A stretch of 64,000 nucleotides of DNA from Dipylidium caninum (taxonomy: Eukaryota; Platyhelminthes; Cestoda; Cyclophyllidea; Dipylidiidae). The notes under the pieces were generated by a model, which saw only the letters and a program-made list of their open reading frames with translations, was not told the DNA's origin and searched no databases. The position numbers and the translations under genes were made by a program. Where the stretch lies: positions 372,001-436,000 of the forward strand of contig QEYB01000282.1 in assembly GCA_017562135.1 (NCBI GenBank), read 5' to 3'. Shown here one piece after another: positions 25,501 to 37,635 of this stretch (its first letter is position 1; the number at the start of each line of letters is the position of its first letter).

Positions 25501-28500
25501 CCAATTCAATGCCAATGCGAGTGTGAACCGAGCACACACAAACACACCAATATACACACATGTACGCGACGGTGGATTTGAGATTATAAAAAATGAGAAA
25601 ATGTTGCCCTTTTTGGGGAGTGAACTAGTGTTTTCCTCGGAGGGCCTGGCATCCACACATACTCCTCACAATGACCGTTATTTCTAAGAGCGGGTATTTG
25701 GAATCGGAAGGAAAGTTGAGGGATCCTCGGTAGGGAAGACGAACGCGCTCGAGAGAAAGTTAGAAGGCGCAATAGAAACCGCTGGTAATGGAGACCCCGG
25801 TGGTGTTAGGCTAGGCAGAACCGTGGGGCCGCATACACGGAGTAGGATGAAAGCCAGCAAGTCCGGGGCCAGTGAGAAACGCGTAATCACCTGTCCCGAA
25901 GGTGGACTTACGGACTGTGTCGTGCAGTGATAAATGGTGCCACAGTATGTGGGAGATGGGGTAGCATCTGGGACAAGAGGACACACTTACACATTAGTGT
26001 GTAAGTGTGCATATGTATGTTAGCATTCTCTTCCTCCACCTCGACCCCGTTCCTCTTCTTCCGCCCGATCTTCCAACCATCGCTCTCTGTTCTTCTTCTG
26101 TGTCGCAATGATGTGATCCTCTGTGACATCGCCAACCTAGTGGTTGAGAGCAGTCAGGGCTGTTTCTGTCAGGCCTCCTAGACTAACCCTATGCGCGCAA
26201 TGCACAAATATAACCAAATTGGTAAGTGTCGAAGTATCTGTCAGGAGCCAAATTAGAGCTGACTAATGAAGCGTTTCCATCTCTCGCTCTCGCTCTCTCT
26301 CTCTCGCTCGCTCTCTCACTCTCTGAATCACATGCAACAGTGTAAATACTCGGTGCTGTGATGGTCCCAAGTGTACACTTTAACAGGGCAGTGGGAAATA
26401 GATAGATGGATTGCTGTAATACTCTGTTTTGGATGAATGGTGGTCAGCGGAGGCGAGAGGAGGAGCGAGATCGGGGACAGGTAGCAGAAGTGAAGTTCTA
26501 ATTGCCATCTCAGCTGTTTACTCCTTCAACTTCAAGTGGAGTGATTAATCTCACCGCAGTTACGGACCCCACCAACGAGGCCAAGGTAGTTGTGGACTTG
26601 TGGGGCTCTGGAGACATGTTAATTGGCAAAATAGACAACCAGACGTGATGGCGAAGATTTGGGACGCGAGTAGGAAGTCGACAGGAGTTGGTATAGAATG
26701 CTGATCGGGGAGGATTGAGAGAGCGCAGACCATAAAAGTGAGTGGTGAAACGTTAACTGAGGGAGAGAAGGGGAGAGGGGAAGAGGAAATGGACACTGCC
26801 CCCTGGGGAATATGCCCTCTCTCCTCCTCTTTCCAATCGTTTATCCGAGAGAGCGGCAGGGATTTACACACACCTCCTTAATCCCAATTCGAGGCAGTGC
26901 TTGTTCTTACCTACTACTGAAAAACCAAGGGATTGAAAGGCCGCGTGATGGCGTCGAGTGAGAGGTGAGAGAGATTCCTTGAAGTCGTTGAACTCTAAGT
27001 TGAGCAAGTAATTCATAGGTTATCTCCATTACCTACAACACCTGGGCACAGTGGGATGTTCGGCCTCAATCAGTGAAGCCCGGGTGAAGCGAAGACACTG
27101 ATTTGACGCACGTTTAATTGATGGCCTTTACAACGCCCAGGGATGTCGAGCGTTATCGACAACACACGCATTCTCATATCGTTCGTTAGAAAAAAAGGCG
27201 GAACAATTTATTTCTCAGCCGAAATACATATGAGTGAAGTATTTGGTGCTCTCGTTAGTTACCTGGCCATTCCACCAGATAGTTAACATTCGCCAGACAA
27301 CTGGGGATTAGCACGCAAAGAAATCTTCTCGAAGTGAGCCGACTGCCTATACATCCCTCTAATTTGCCTTCGGACAGGAGGAACGGTGTGGGATTTGGAG
27401 GCAGGAGAGGAGATGGGAGGCGGGGTGAGGTAGGGTGGCTGGATACAAAGCAGTCAAATATTAAGGAACGACTCACTCGAAGCTGTTTCCTCCATACTTC
27501 TGTGTTGTTCAAGCGATTGACTCAGCGGCTGTGGGTGAGAATGCTGATCGTGATTGTGTTGAGACTGATGATGAGGAGGAGGCGGCTGTGAAAGAGGAAG
27601 AGAGGGAGGAGGAGGCGGCGGAGGTGGAGGTGGCAGAAGCTTAGTAGCCCCTGTCACCCCGACTCTGTGTGGATCAAGGGACGTCAGAGATTGGGAGGTG
27701 ATGCCTTCGGGCTGAGTCGGAACTGACGAGAAGAAGGAGGCTGGATCGAGAAAGTTTCCCGTCGCTGGCTCGAATCCATACTGACTGGCGGTTTCGTAAC
27801 CTCCCGTGTTCGGTAGTGCACTACCCTCTGGGGGGGTCACCATATTGGCATTGGCGGAGGTGTTGAACACACCCTCAAAGAAGCCTGAACCCTCGGGATT
27901 GGGGTAGCACGTAAACTGCGATGTCTGAGGGTAGACGGAGCCTGTGGATGATGCGGGATGATCGTAAAAACGATCCGTGGGCTTAGATTTGGTCTCCTCC
28001 ATTCCATCGCCGAGAGTCGTTTGCTGACCGCTGTAGGCTGAAGTGAGGAAAAGATGGGCGGCATAGGGAGGATTGTCTCGACATCAGACATAATTAAGGA
28101 TTACGTAATAAGTTGTCTACGACAAATCGAACGATTGTTGATCCTGACTGACATTCGGACAGTGCACGGAGAGGAGCGAACCCGTGAAGCGCGTGTAAGA
28201 GTTAGGGTAAAGTAGGAGAGTTACTTTTGCCGGTGGGTAAAAAGTAAATAGCATTTGGTTTACAAGAAGGTGAGACACAACTATGCGGATGCTTTGCGTG
28301 TGTGTGTGTGTGTGTGTGTGTGGTAGCAAACCACAACGTGTGTAGGCGGGAGGCTAGGATGACGCTCCCCAAATCAACTTCTGTGTGTGACCTACCTCAA
28401 AGATGCAAGACCAACACCAAATCCCAACGATGGGCAACTTCACGGAATGTACCGATTGCTCCTCCCGCTTTCCCTCGGCTACGCATGAAAGCAGACATGC

Positions 28501-31246
28501 ACACACACACACACGCAAACCCTCCGAAACGTAGGCAGGTTTGAACACAAACGCACCTTGTGGGTGTGTGTGTATATTCGTGTGTGTTTGTGGGTGCCGA
28601 CTTAAGAAAACACCTCATTTGGAACCATGATCACACACTAACACACGCGCAAGCAATTTGCGACAGAGGTGGGGAGACGTCAAATTCGGGACTGGCCACT
28701 ACACTCCCCTATCTCATTTTGGGCTAGTAGAGTTGTATGGATGTGTTGTCTTATTTTAACTGAATTTAACGAGTCCACTTTAGGTTGCAAATTTAATTAC
28801 AAAGTGCAACCTTGACGAGGGCGGAGTTAAAAAGAAAATGCATATTCTTGAATGAAAGTTATTCGCTTACTGGTCAGGTTAAATTCTCCGCTGCCCCGAA
28901 AGTCACGGTAAACCAATCACTGAAGTGTTTAAATCTGAAGGGTACCCAATTAGAACTATTTTCCCCGACCACAGACGAATTTACTTGTGTATCGAAAACA
29001 GAAAGTGGGATAAACAGGACTTTTGTCTTGCCTAACTGCTAAATTCACCTCCGTAAGATAGTTGCAAAACCTAATAATTTCCTTATATTTTATCCTTCAT
29101 TCTGGCCTTACCACACTCTGTAAAATGAGTATGGGTGAGTGTGTGTGTACGAATGTCCCAAGGGCGACATAAAGGATTCAAACCTTACGCCTTTCCAATA
29201 GTCAATCCGTCTTTTTATGTATATTTGTGTTTCGTGGTTATTTTTGCCCCGTTGATTTCAATCTCCATTCTTCTTTCTCGTCTACTTTTCTCACTTTCTC
29301 TCTAACTAAGTCTCTGGCATCCACCTAACCCTAGCTGCCTTCTAAGACAGCGGGATTAGCGATGCAAATCAGATGTAAGCTATATTCCTCTGGGTGAGAC
29401 AGCTGGAGATTAGACGAAGAAACAATTAGCTTGGGTGGCGGCTTAAAGTGGGGCCATTCCTCGGTGTGCGAGGAAGAGCTCCTCCTCTTTTATCCCCACC
29501 CCCGAAACCGCGATGTGCGGTCTACCGTATTTTCTTTCTCATGTCAGATACAGTGGAAGGATGCTCGAACACGGGTGGGTACTACACTATGCCACATCCT
29601 CTTCCCACTTCCGGTACTCCCCCCCTCTCTCGCGCCCTCGTATCCTATCAACAAAGGTAATTATAGTCGCGGTGCTGGGGAGGGCGGCGGAGTAGTGGGA
29701 GGGTCCGGTGCAGCAATGAGGGCGGACCACTTGAATTCTGCCTGACTTGATAATAAAAAAGAAATGAAAACGTACATCACCGCTTCCCTCTTCCCCCTTT
29801 TCGCGCCTCCATCATGCCTCCTTCCCACCATAGTGTGTGGGGAAATAAGTTGCTCGCCCTCATCTACATCCAGTATTTGGAGCAAGTGTACTTCAGGTGG
29901 AGCGATTATGTGATAAGTGACATTTAGTGATGAAGTCGGTGAAGTTGATTGCGTCCGAGGGTGAAGAGTGCGAACGAATTAGGCGATTGGTGGAGTATGG
30001 TATGGCGTTGAAAGGTTTGATGTTGTGGTAGTGACCGCGTACAAGACAGACGGCGTATATGAGCTGAGGTAGGAAGTATCCGAAATGTATCGACGACATG
30101 TCGTATATTTGTGTGTGTGATTGTACAAGTGTGTTATGTGTGTGCGATGAAAGGGAAGGGAAGCCAGATTCTTACCCTCTGCCTACGCTTCATTTGCAAA
30201 CAACAAACCATGTGGGCATCGACATAGAGTCGGTAGAGTAAAGTTTGAGGTGGCCTTTACCACATGCACACTAGAAGGTCTCGCCTTCACTCGCGTCAAC
30301 TCCTCGCACGTACAGTGGATGAATGGAGCCTGGTGACTTTGTTTATTTATCCAGAAATCTGAACCAACGTAGCGGCAGGAGCAGTAGCTCCAACACTAAC
30401 ACCAAAGACACCAGAACAGGGAGCATTAAGGAGAGTGGTATCAGAAACATAAACGATAACGGTTCAATTGGTGATGTTAGTGAGAAGGAGTTAGTGTCGA
30501 CAAGACACATTTACTTCCAATCATTTGGGTTTCAGGTGATGCGGATGACAGGTGGCGCGGACTGTATATTTCTTAATTTTTCAAGATGAACAAACTCGAT
30601 TATGATGTAATCTGCCATAATTCGCAGTTTTTATGGGAAACACAGATAAGTAAATCAGGTAAATTCTTCAGAGATGGTGATGGGAGTACAGCTGTGGGAT
30701 GTGAGCCATAATTAAGAGATTCTGCAATGATTTCGCAAGGAGTAAAAGACGTCTTCCTTAATTGGATTATAACAGCATTCATGCAGAGATTACGTTTTTT
30801 GGTCTTCCGCGCCAAAAAGAAGATTAATCGTTCCGAATCATGCGAAATGTCAGAAAACAGACGCTAAGTATGAAAGGGTTGTCTGAAGGTGAGGACATCA
30901 TAAAAGAGGACAAGAGAAACTTACAGAGGTAAGATTGAGGAAAGTAAGAAAGTCCATAAGAGTCCTTTGCGAGATCGCTCGAGGCCTGAAAACAGGATGC
31001 GAAGCAGCAGGGTTGAAATGTTGGATCACTCTGCTTTTCCTGCATATCCTGAAGTCGTTCTTCCAATTTGAGACGTTTTGGAGGGCAGGCGTCCGGGCCA
31101 CTCCATTGTATTTGATCGTCGAAAGCCCAATTAAATAAGGTGGAATCGGGATTAGCGGATTGATGATCACTTGGGAAAACCATGGCGGTTGAAAGGTTTT
31201 CAGAAGTAGTGTGAAATTGAGCAGCCCAAGTAAAGTGGTGTTCCAT
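16536..31246 (-). CDS. CREBRF: CREBRF/REPTOR-type bZIP transcription regulator
   Basis: Six coding exons, high to low: 31246-30925, 28037-27477, 20325-19740, 19216-19143, 17520-17290 and 17224-16536. All five junctions are phase-compatible, and the total is 2463 nt, 820 residues. Exon 3 has the family signature AYFWQYNAQCKGPKA, then RRGDGNDVTPNILRL and GDELDRL, a Gly-rich insert, and EAKREKNKLAS. The 74-nt exon 4 completes the basic region with CRLKKKAFHESNKIK, giving the bZIP N-x7-R spacing. Exon 5 carries a short zipper (KELASLITTLKKIV), and exon 6 holds VAGRMDAFVEEVL, matching the VAGQTSEFVNQVL tail of CREBRF. Drosophila REPTOR acts downstream of TORC1 in the nucleus. Exons 1-2 are disordered and Pro/Gln-rich (a ten-proline run in exon 2) and are joined by phase and position only. 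The basic region has Lys-Ile where the family has Arg-Ala before CRLKKKA. Confidence 0.88.
21721..21773. repeat. C/T-rich simple repeat (CCCCCG, CTC, CT units)
   Basis: The plus strand shows successive CCCCCG, CTC and CT units with almost no A. It is an imperfect pyrimidine tract inside intron 2 of the REPTOR-like gene. Confidence 0.8.
22026..22044. repeat. (GGT)n microsatellite
   Basis: A short run of GGT units within intron 2 of the REPTOR-like gene. Confidence 0.75.
23352..23372. repeat. 21-base C homopolymer
   Basis: Twenty-one consecutive C residues. The true length is doubtful, because runs this long are poorly resolved by any sequencing method and this window shows homopolymer length problems elsewhere. 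Confidence 0.9.
24896..24917. repeat. (CA)11 microsatellite
   Basis: An uninterrupted CA dinucleotide repeat in intron 2 of the REPTOR-like gene. Confidence 0.9.
26277..26324. repeat. (CT)n/(CTCG) simple repeat
   Basis: Alternating CT units interrupted by occasional G, reading as CTCTCGCTCTCG blocks on the plus strand. Confidence 0.8.
28038..30924 (-). other. Intron 1 of the REPTOR-like gene
   Basis: The stretch lies between inferred coding exons 1 and 2. It holds TG and CA microsatellites at 28298-28322 and 28499-28514 and T-rich segments. I found no further conserved exon. ORFs such as 29431-29745 on the plus strand have no family-like motifs. Confidence 0.5.
28298..28322. repeat. (GT)n microsatellite, about 12 units
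   Basis: An uninterrupted TG/GT run on the plus strand. A CA run at 28499-28514 lies about 180 bp away in the complementary sense, so the two could pair in a transcript. Confidence 0.9.
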
Positions 31247-33293
31247 TAAAACTGTTTAGGGTAGATGTGCTAGAGAGTTGAGAAAATAGTCTGATAAAAC
31301 GTCCAAGGGTAAAACAAAAATATTATCATAGAGAGGGAAGATGATGAATGAAAAAAAACAATACACACATGAAGAATTCTTTGGCATTTTAGATAAAAAT
31401 AAACGTATTTACCAAAATAGAGGAAAGAGTTGAATAGATGTAATTAATGAAAAATATAAATGCAAAAACCAGTCTTATTAATAACACATTCTCTGGCCCA
31501 GTTGAAGTGGATAAGCAAACGTGGGAAAATTGAGGTAATTAGAAGAAATCGCGGTCACTGCACTTAAAACATAATAATGTTCCAAAAAAATGTGCAAAAT
31601 ATTACAGGGTTAGTAAAATAAATTTCAAAGCTCAATATGACAATTCGGGAGTATTTGATACAAGGCAGGCTCCAAAGCTTATTACGCATCACCGCAACGA
31701 GCTAACGCGCAAATTACAGAAGTCAACAGGCCGCGGCTTCAGCGGAAGACTAAAACAAACAAAGGTCGAAAATGAATGGTCTAATAATTGTGCAGTCTTC
31801 TCTAAATTTTACGTCTTAACATAAATAAACAACATGTAGATTATTATAATTGATGCGCTTAACATTTATCTGTAAGTTCCGACGCCGATATCACAAATTC
31901 CAGAAAACACTAAAATTTCTTTTACATTTGCTGTGGTTTTAAAAAAATTTCATAGGGGGGCACCAACACCTGTGGGTATGAATGACATTGGAATTATTCC
32001 TCTCATTTTGCTTACACGCAGTATTCAATGCCTGGAAAACGCAGATTCTACGCATTCAAGTAATTTCCATTTTACTGAAGGTAAGGGCCGGCAATGCTAT
32101 ATGCAAGTTGATATAAAGGAGCCTCAAGAGCTATCCTCTTTTACTTATGAAACCTGATTGCTTTTCCCGTCGCTACCCTTCTGGAGAGCACCAAGGACAT
32201 ATTTGAAAATGTATCTCACCAACTGCCACGAGAAAAGCTTTTCCCAACCAGCAATTGTTAAAAGCAGCCAACCTTATTTTTTCTACGAAAGTGTTTCTTT
32301 TTATGGTATACAAGGCCGACATTCCATGTGGGACCGAATAAAGTATTATTCATGGAACCCCGCTATTTTTGCCCCACGAAATTACTTTGCTTTCAAGTTC
32401 AAATTGCTTTAATTAACCGAAACCCACATCTGTTTTTTAAGATAAGTAGAATTATTAACACCCTTTAATTGTGTATCTCAAGTTGAGATGTGAATCTCAG
32501 TTAGGATTTGATTGTCTAAATCACACGTCGGAAGTAGGCATTGCTTTCTTCCAATGGTCTCGCATTTTCAATTTTTTTGTTGATAGTCCCTCGAAATTCT
32601 TTCACATCTAATGATTTCAGTATCTGGGGACATTTCGATTTTACAGATGGATATCGTGTGTTCAAAGACATAAGTTAATGCGAAATGACGTTTCTAATCG
32701 TATTTTCCATACTTCGTTCCATGCCTTACAAGAATTTCGGCCGTTACACCATCGGTTATGTGGTGTTTTACCGCCAGCTCATTAGTTTTCTGTAAATTTC
32801 CGTGCAGGACCAAAGAATCGACTTAATATGCAGAATCTTCAAAAACTTAAATTGTAAATGTCTTGGTCTTAGGGAGATTAAAATATTGAGCAACTCGAGG
32901 AACAAGCTGAGAATCAGATAAGATTTCTTTCCAATTTCAAGCTTGTTGCCAGTAACGTGCCGAGTCTCGTGAGAAATTCGCAAGTTTTCGGCATACACAC
33001 AATAAGGCGTATATATTGATGAATATTGCTCTTTTACTGAAATATGTTAAATTTTCGACATTTTTATAGCTGGCGTTTCACACCGAAGTCAACCAGAAGT
33101 AACATTGGTTAGCCTTTCAGCCCGCTTACCCATGTGTATGTTGTGTTACATGATAAAGCGCAGCGACTAATGCGGAACGGATATAATGCTACATAAATTC
33201 ATGTTGAAAAATTCAACATTTGGTTCATCTCAGGAATCGTTGTGTTTCGAAACATTTTATTTTTTGATAGAGTACAGATAGGACATATGATAA
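31247..33293. other. Intergenic interval between divergent REPTOR-like and CIAO1 genes
   Basis: AT-rich sequence with no conserved domain on either strand. The two genes point away from each other, so the interval should hold both promoters and 5' UTR exons, but I cannot place them. The plus-strand ORFs at 31933-32157 and 32158-32412 show no recognisable motif. Confidence 0.45.
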
Positions 33294-36200
33294 AAAATAA
33301 ATTTTGCATTATGTTCGCTCGCGCCTCAGCGCTTTGGTTGTTTTCAAGCCATTACTCAAACACCTGGAGCGACAAAGGTTCAGGTTCTTACCCGACACAG
33401 AGAGCGCGTTTGGTGTGTCTCATGGAATCACGCTGGTACCATTTTAGCCTCCTGCGGCGAAGACAAATCTCTATGTCTTTATGTTTCCGAAGGTCTGCTT
33501 TCACTTTCGTCCTTTTATTCATTTAGTTAATGATTTTATTTGCTTTCCTCAAACAACACACGGCTTGTAATCAATTTATTATATGACTAGTTCTTAATAT
33601 AAGGTACTTTCAAATGCGCAATTTATCTGACTTCTATGATCTTTGTGTCATTTTTGCAGATTCAACGTGGAAATACGCCTATTCGACAACCGATAATCAT
33701 ACTCGCACAATTCGTAATATCTCCTGGTCTCCCAATGATAAGTATTTGGCCACTGCCAGTTTCGATTCGACCGTTGCTATCTTACGCGTTGAAATCGTCG
33801 ACCGCACTGTCGAGTTGCAATCTGTCGCCATCTTAGAAGTTAAGTTTGATTGGCTGCCTTGCTGTCATCTTTTATCCGTGCCTTACTAAAACTTGTCTCC
33901 CTGCAATATAATTAATTTCCTCATTAGTCTCGAAATCACACAGTATTCGATATTGTTGTTGAATCGAATTAATATAATACATTATTTTGCTACTTACTTG
34001 GTAACCTATTTCGCGCATCAGCGCCTGCAATTGCAGTCGTTCCATTTGTTTACCTTAATGTATGCTTCCCTTTAACGTGTAATTTGGTGCTGCTTCTGTA
34101 ACCGTAAATGAGTTAAGCTTTTTCTTCTCTACAGTGCATTCCACAATATTTATAACCTAAAGCCCTTGATCTATTCTTTTCCTTCATGATTACAAAACTT
34201 CCTGTTTGGCTCCCTGAGGCGCTTTCAACTAGTGTATTCTGTGCGTTCAAAGGGTTATTGCAATGTCCTAATTACAATATTCTAAGCTGGCATCACTTTT
34301 CCCTCCACGTTGACTTTGCTTCTATGATTTTACGGTGATTTCATTAAAAGTACTCCATTCGTCATTGTGCAGGAGTCACCCTTACAAACCTGATTTTCGC
34401 CTGTATTTTTCTTACGTTACGTAGTCTATATGTTGGAGTTTTCAGTCTGCTTGAATCGCGAAAGTCAGAGTGGGGGACACAAAAGGCGGGGAGTTGATAG
34501 CGCACCTCATTTCTAATACCAGACGGCTTCTCAGGACTCTTATTTCTTTGGTTTGAATTTGGGTTTACCGCATTGTCGTGGTTGAGTTGTACATTCCGTA
34601 CTTGTGTTCAGTCCTTTGAGTTGTTTTCGTATACTTTTTTTCATCATCTACATTTTAGTGAACTCCATCGAGCTTTTAAGGTCATGGCGCGTAGACTGTT
34701 ACCATGAGAAATTTTTATATTTACAACATCATGATATTATATAGCACCCATTCACTTCCGAGAAAAGTTTTATTTTTCTTGTACCATTTTCCGATTGCTT
34801 TTGTTCCAGGTCACACAAGTGAGGTAAAGTGCGTGGCTTGGTCTCTCTCCGGGTACTTGCTGGCCACCTGTGGGCGTGACAAAAGTGTGTGGATCTGGGA
34901 GTTCGATGACGAAGAAGACTTTCAGTGCGTCAGTGTCCTCCAACCCCACGGAGCTGATGTGAAATCCGTCTTTTGGCATCCAGTCAAAGAGGTTTGCCTT
35001 CCTCACTTAATCTGTCTTAAAATTTAAAAAAAAAGTTATTCTACTGCTTCGCTGTGTTTGGTCTCGCTTAAGGAAAAACTCTAGTTTCTGAGATTCAACA
35101 GCCGAAAAACGGCTTAATTTAAGTATCTAAAATTTTCGAAACAGAATGTGACAATTATGCGACGTTAATATAAATCCCTGGGGCGCATTAGGACGGCGTA
35201 TACTTTTTCATTAGATGCAAAACGAAGCAGAGAAACAGCACTTCATTGTTATAATTGTGAAGATTGGTTTGCAAGACGGTAGGATCATTTTATTTCGCAT
35301 CACATTATGTATTCCGATCCGCAATTCCGACTTCATTTTTTTGGAAAAAGCTTAACTTCTTGTTGAAATAAGCAGTTGCATATTCTTTCCGATATTATTC
35401 ATTCATTAAATGTTCTTAGTTTGACGCTTTACTTCATTACGTTCGTCTGCCTTCGTTTTTGTGCGTGCCCGGTTATCAAATGAATAAAGGCGTTATTTGG
35501 CTACTTTCTTGACTTATTAGATGTGATATCATGTAAGCAGAGATGAGCACCTTTGAATGTGCTCCCTTTCATGATAGATTTTAGGGTCAACGAGCTATGA
35601 TAATACCATTAATTTGTACAAAGAAGAACTGGATGATTGGGCGGTCGTTTGTAAACTGGGTAAGTGGATCGTCGCACCTAGTTTTCGTGGTAATGGATAT
35701 CAGACTGGTCTCCTCCATCCACCTCTTTTTCCTTCAGATGGTCACGAGTCGACCGTTTGGAAAGCGGAGTTTTCACCGAGTGGGGAGTTGTTAGCCTCCG
35801 TGAGTGAAGACGAGACAATCAGACTGTGGCATGAGTTGGGTAGGTTCATTAACGGTGTTGAATAGTGTTTGTTCTACACCTTTCCGTTCCTCCCATTCTC
35901 TTTGCAATGTTTTTTTTTTTCATTCTTTGTTTTCGCTTCTCATTCTTTCCGTTAGCTGATGATAAACCCTTCCATTGGGTGTGTTTCAAAACCCTCTCAG
36001 ACTACCACACCGCGCCGGTGTTCGGCTTGAACTGGTAGGTTGACCAGAAGAGGTACAGCTAGTTAACTGTTTTTAGTGTAGGTCACCATGTGGACAATAT
36101 TTGGCTACATGTGGTGGCGATGATTCCGTCTATATATTCCGAGTAAAGCTTAACTCAGGGTGTGTGGTAGATGGAGTTTCAAATAGCCAGATATTGGAAT

Positions 36201-36418
36201 GGCAACACCTTATCAAGGCCCATAAAAGTGATGTGAACTGCGTTTCTTGGCGACCGAAGATGTGGGAGGCGAATGGGGCACCTCCACATTCAGCATATTT
36301 GTTGGCCACGGCTGGGGATGACCGACAGGTGAAATTATGGAGTATTAACCTGAATTCTGACTCGATTCAGGACGTTACGCATGTACGATTCGAAGAGGAG
36401 GACTATGATGTAGATTGA
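33294..36418 (+). CDS. CIAO1: CIAO1, WD40 scaffold of cytosolic Fe-S assembly
   Basis: Seven coding segments: about 33294-33492, 33660-about 33839, 34810-34990, 35578-35659, 35738-35839, 35956-36034 and 36082-36418. They build a seven-bladed WD40 propeller in the family order: [60 protein letters not shown] with [60 protein letters not shown] and [10 protein letters not shown] with an acidic tail [12 protein letters not shown]1 works with CIAO2 and MMS19 in the CIA targeting complex, which hands Fe-S clusters to cytosolic and nuclear proteins. Junctions are in phase except after exon 2, where the donor appears to lack one base (GAA|GTTAAG before a phase-1 acceptor). The start codon is unresolved: the frame is open from 33294 with no in-frame ATG before the first blade, so a short upstream exon or another one-base error is likely. 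Confidence 0.92.
35540..35997 (+). repeat. 458-bp direct repeat, copy 1 (in CIAO1)
   Basis: This segment recurs at 38877-39334 with a constant offset of 3337 bases and no indel. The left border falls in the intron before exon 4, the right border inside exon 6. Confidence 0.92.
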
Positions 36419-36519
36419 TTAAATGGCTCACTTTTGTGATATACTGATCATCTTTTGTAAACAAATCTTCACCTGGCATCATATTCTGCATTATATATTC
36501 CTCGATTTCGTTCTAAGCG

Positions 36520-36525
36520 AATAAA
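36520..36525 (+). terminator. Poly(A) signal AATAAA of CIAO1
   Basis: AATAAA begins 102 nt after the CIAO1 stop codon, in AT-rich sequence; the most likely polyadenylation signal of this gene. Confidence 0.55.
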
Positions 36526-37635
36526 CTGAAGATGTACGTACTTATTTTGTTCTCCTCACCATAGTTAGCATTGATTTAACATAGACTTTATCAGGAGTTT
36601 ATGGCACATTAGTAATTCGGGGATCAAATGCTCCCAACGTACTGAGGGAAATCCTTAGATCTTCAACGGAACGTTTCAAACCTAGGGGAGCTTTGACGAA
36701 TTCGTCGTGTTTAGGGATTCGCAATCTAAATGATACTTGTCAAATGAGAAGCGTTGAAATGTCAACTGCAACTACTAGTTTGGTTAGGGGTCTGCATTTT
36801 CTCCGAACTGAAGTGAATTGGCCTCGTTGATGCGCACTGTTTTTCAGCTGTTCCCATATTGGTTGTCGTAATGAGCGCAAATTCTTAAAATATTACCCAA
36901 GCAGTAGCTTAAAAGTTCTTACGATTAAGATCATTCAGTTATTCGGTATGACGTAATGACTGTCGAGACTTGTAGTCGATTAACATTTTTTCGATAGTTT
37001 CATCGTTTCGTGAGTGATAATAGGAGCATATTTGATAGGCTTACAGTGATTGGGATTCTTCCATAATTTACATCGGAGTATTGGAGTAGCAATAAGTAGT
37101 AGCGTAGTGGTTTTAGATAAAACCCATTAGAGGGCGTCAACAACACTGTACTGCGTCTTGAACCGCCACGAAAGGATGGATGTGGAATGTAGGTGGACAC
37201 GTTTAATTTACCTAAGCGATGGGTCTTATGCTTATCACATAGTTACCTTCTGTCAAGCGTCTTGGTGATTTAATTGCCTCCAATTTCCGATACCCAGGGA
37301 AGCTTGTGCCTTTGCCAAATGTAAAATGGTGCGATGCATATTGGAAGTCCTTTTAAAAATAAGTACATAGGTTATAAGATACGGTGAAAACACCACTGAC
37401 TGCATAAGACGTTTAAATAATGCCTCGTTACGTTGTTAAGATCGTATAGCTCTCTAATATAGCACAGTAAAAATCGACCGACCCATTCCCCACACCAACA
37501 CATGCGTTGAAAGAGCTAGCCTAATTTTGTGAATAAAACGTTATTTATTTGATTTGATTGCGAAGCAAACTCATGTTAGACCATGGGCTTGGCGGGTTGT
37601 TTGGTTGCATACCACAACATTCGCCGCACTTCAAG
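36526..37635. other. Interval between CIAO1 and the truncated beta-TrCP copy
   Basis: AT-rich, with no conserved coding segment. By the duplication model it should correspond to the interval 39480-40680, but I could not see clear residual similarity by eye. Confidence 0.4.

Larger units (their letters stand above)
20326..27476 (-). other. Long intron 2 of the REPTOR-like gene, simple-sequence rich
   Basis: This 7.15-kb intron lies between coding exons 2 and 3. It contains many purine/pyrimidine-biased tracts, CT/GA repeats, trinucleotide runs and G-runs. I see no conserved coding exon in it; ORFs on both strands are low-complexity by-products. Confidence 0.6.

Noticed and set aside
35597..35794. 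65-codon ORF in CIAO1 (and its repeat at 38934)
   Set aside because: Out-of-frame reading across CIAO1 exon 4, its intron and exon 5; the WD40 frame is the conserved one.
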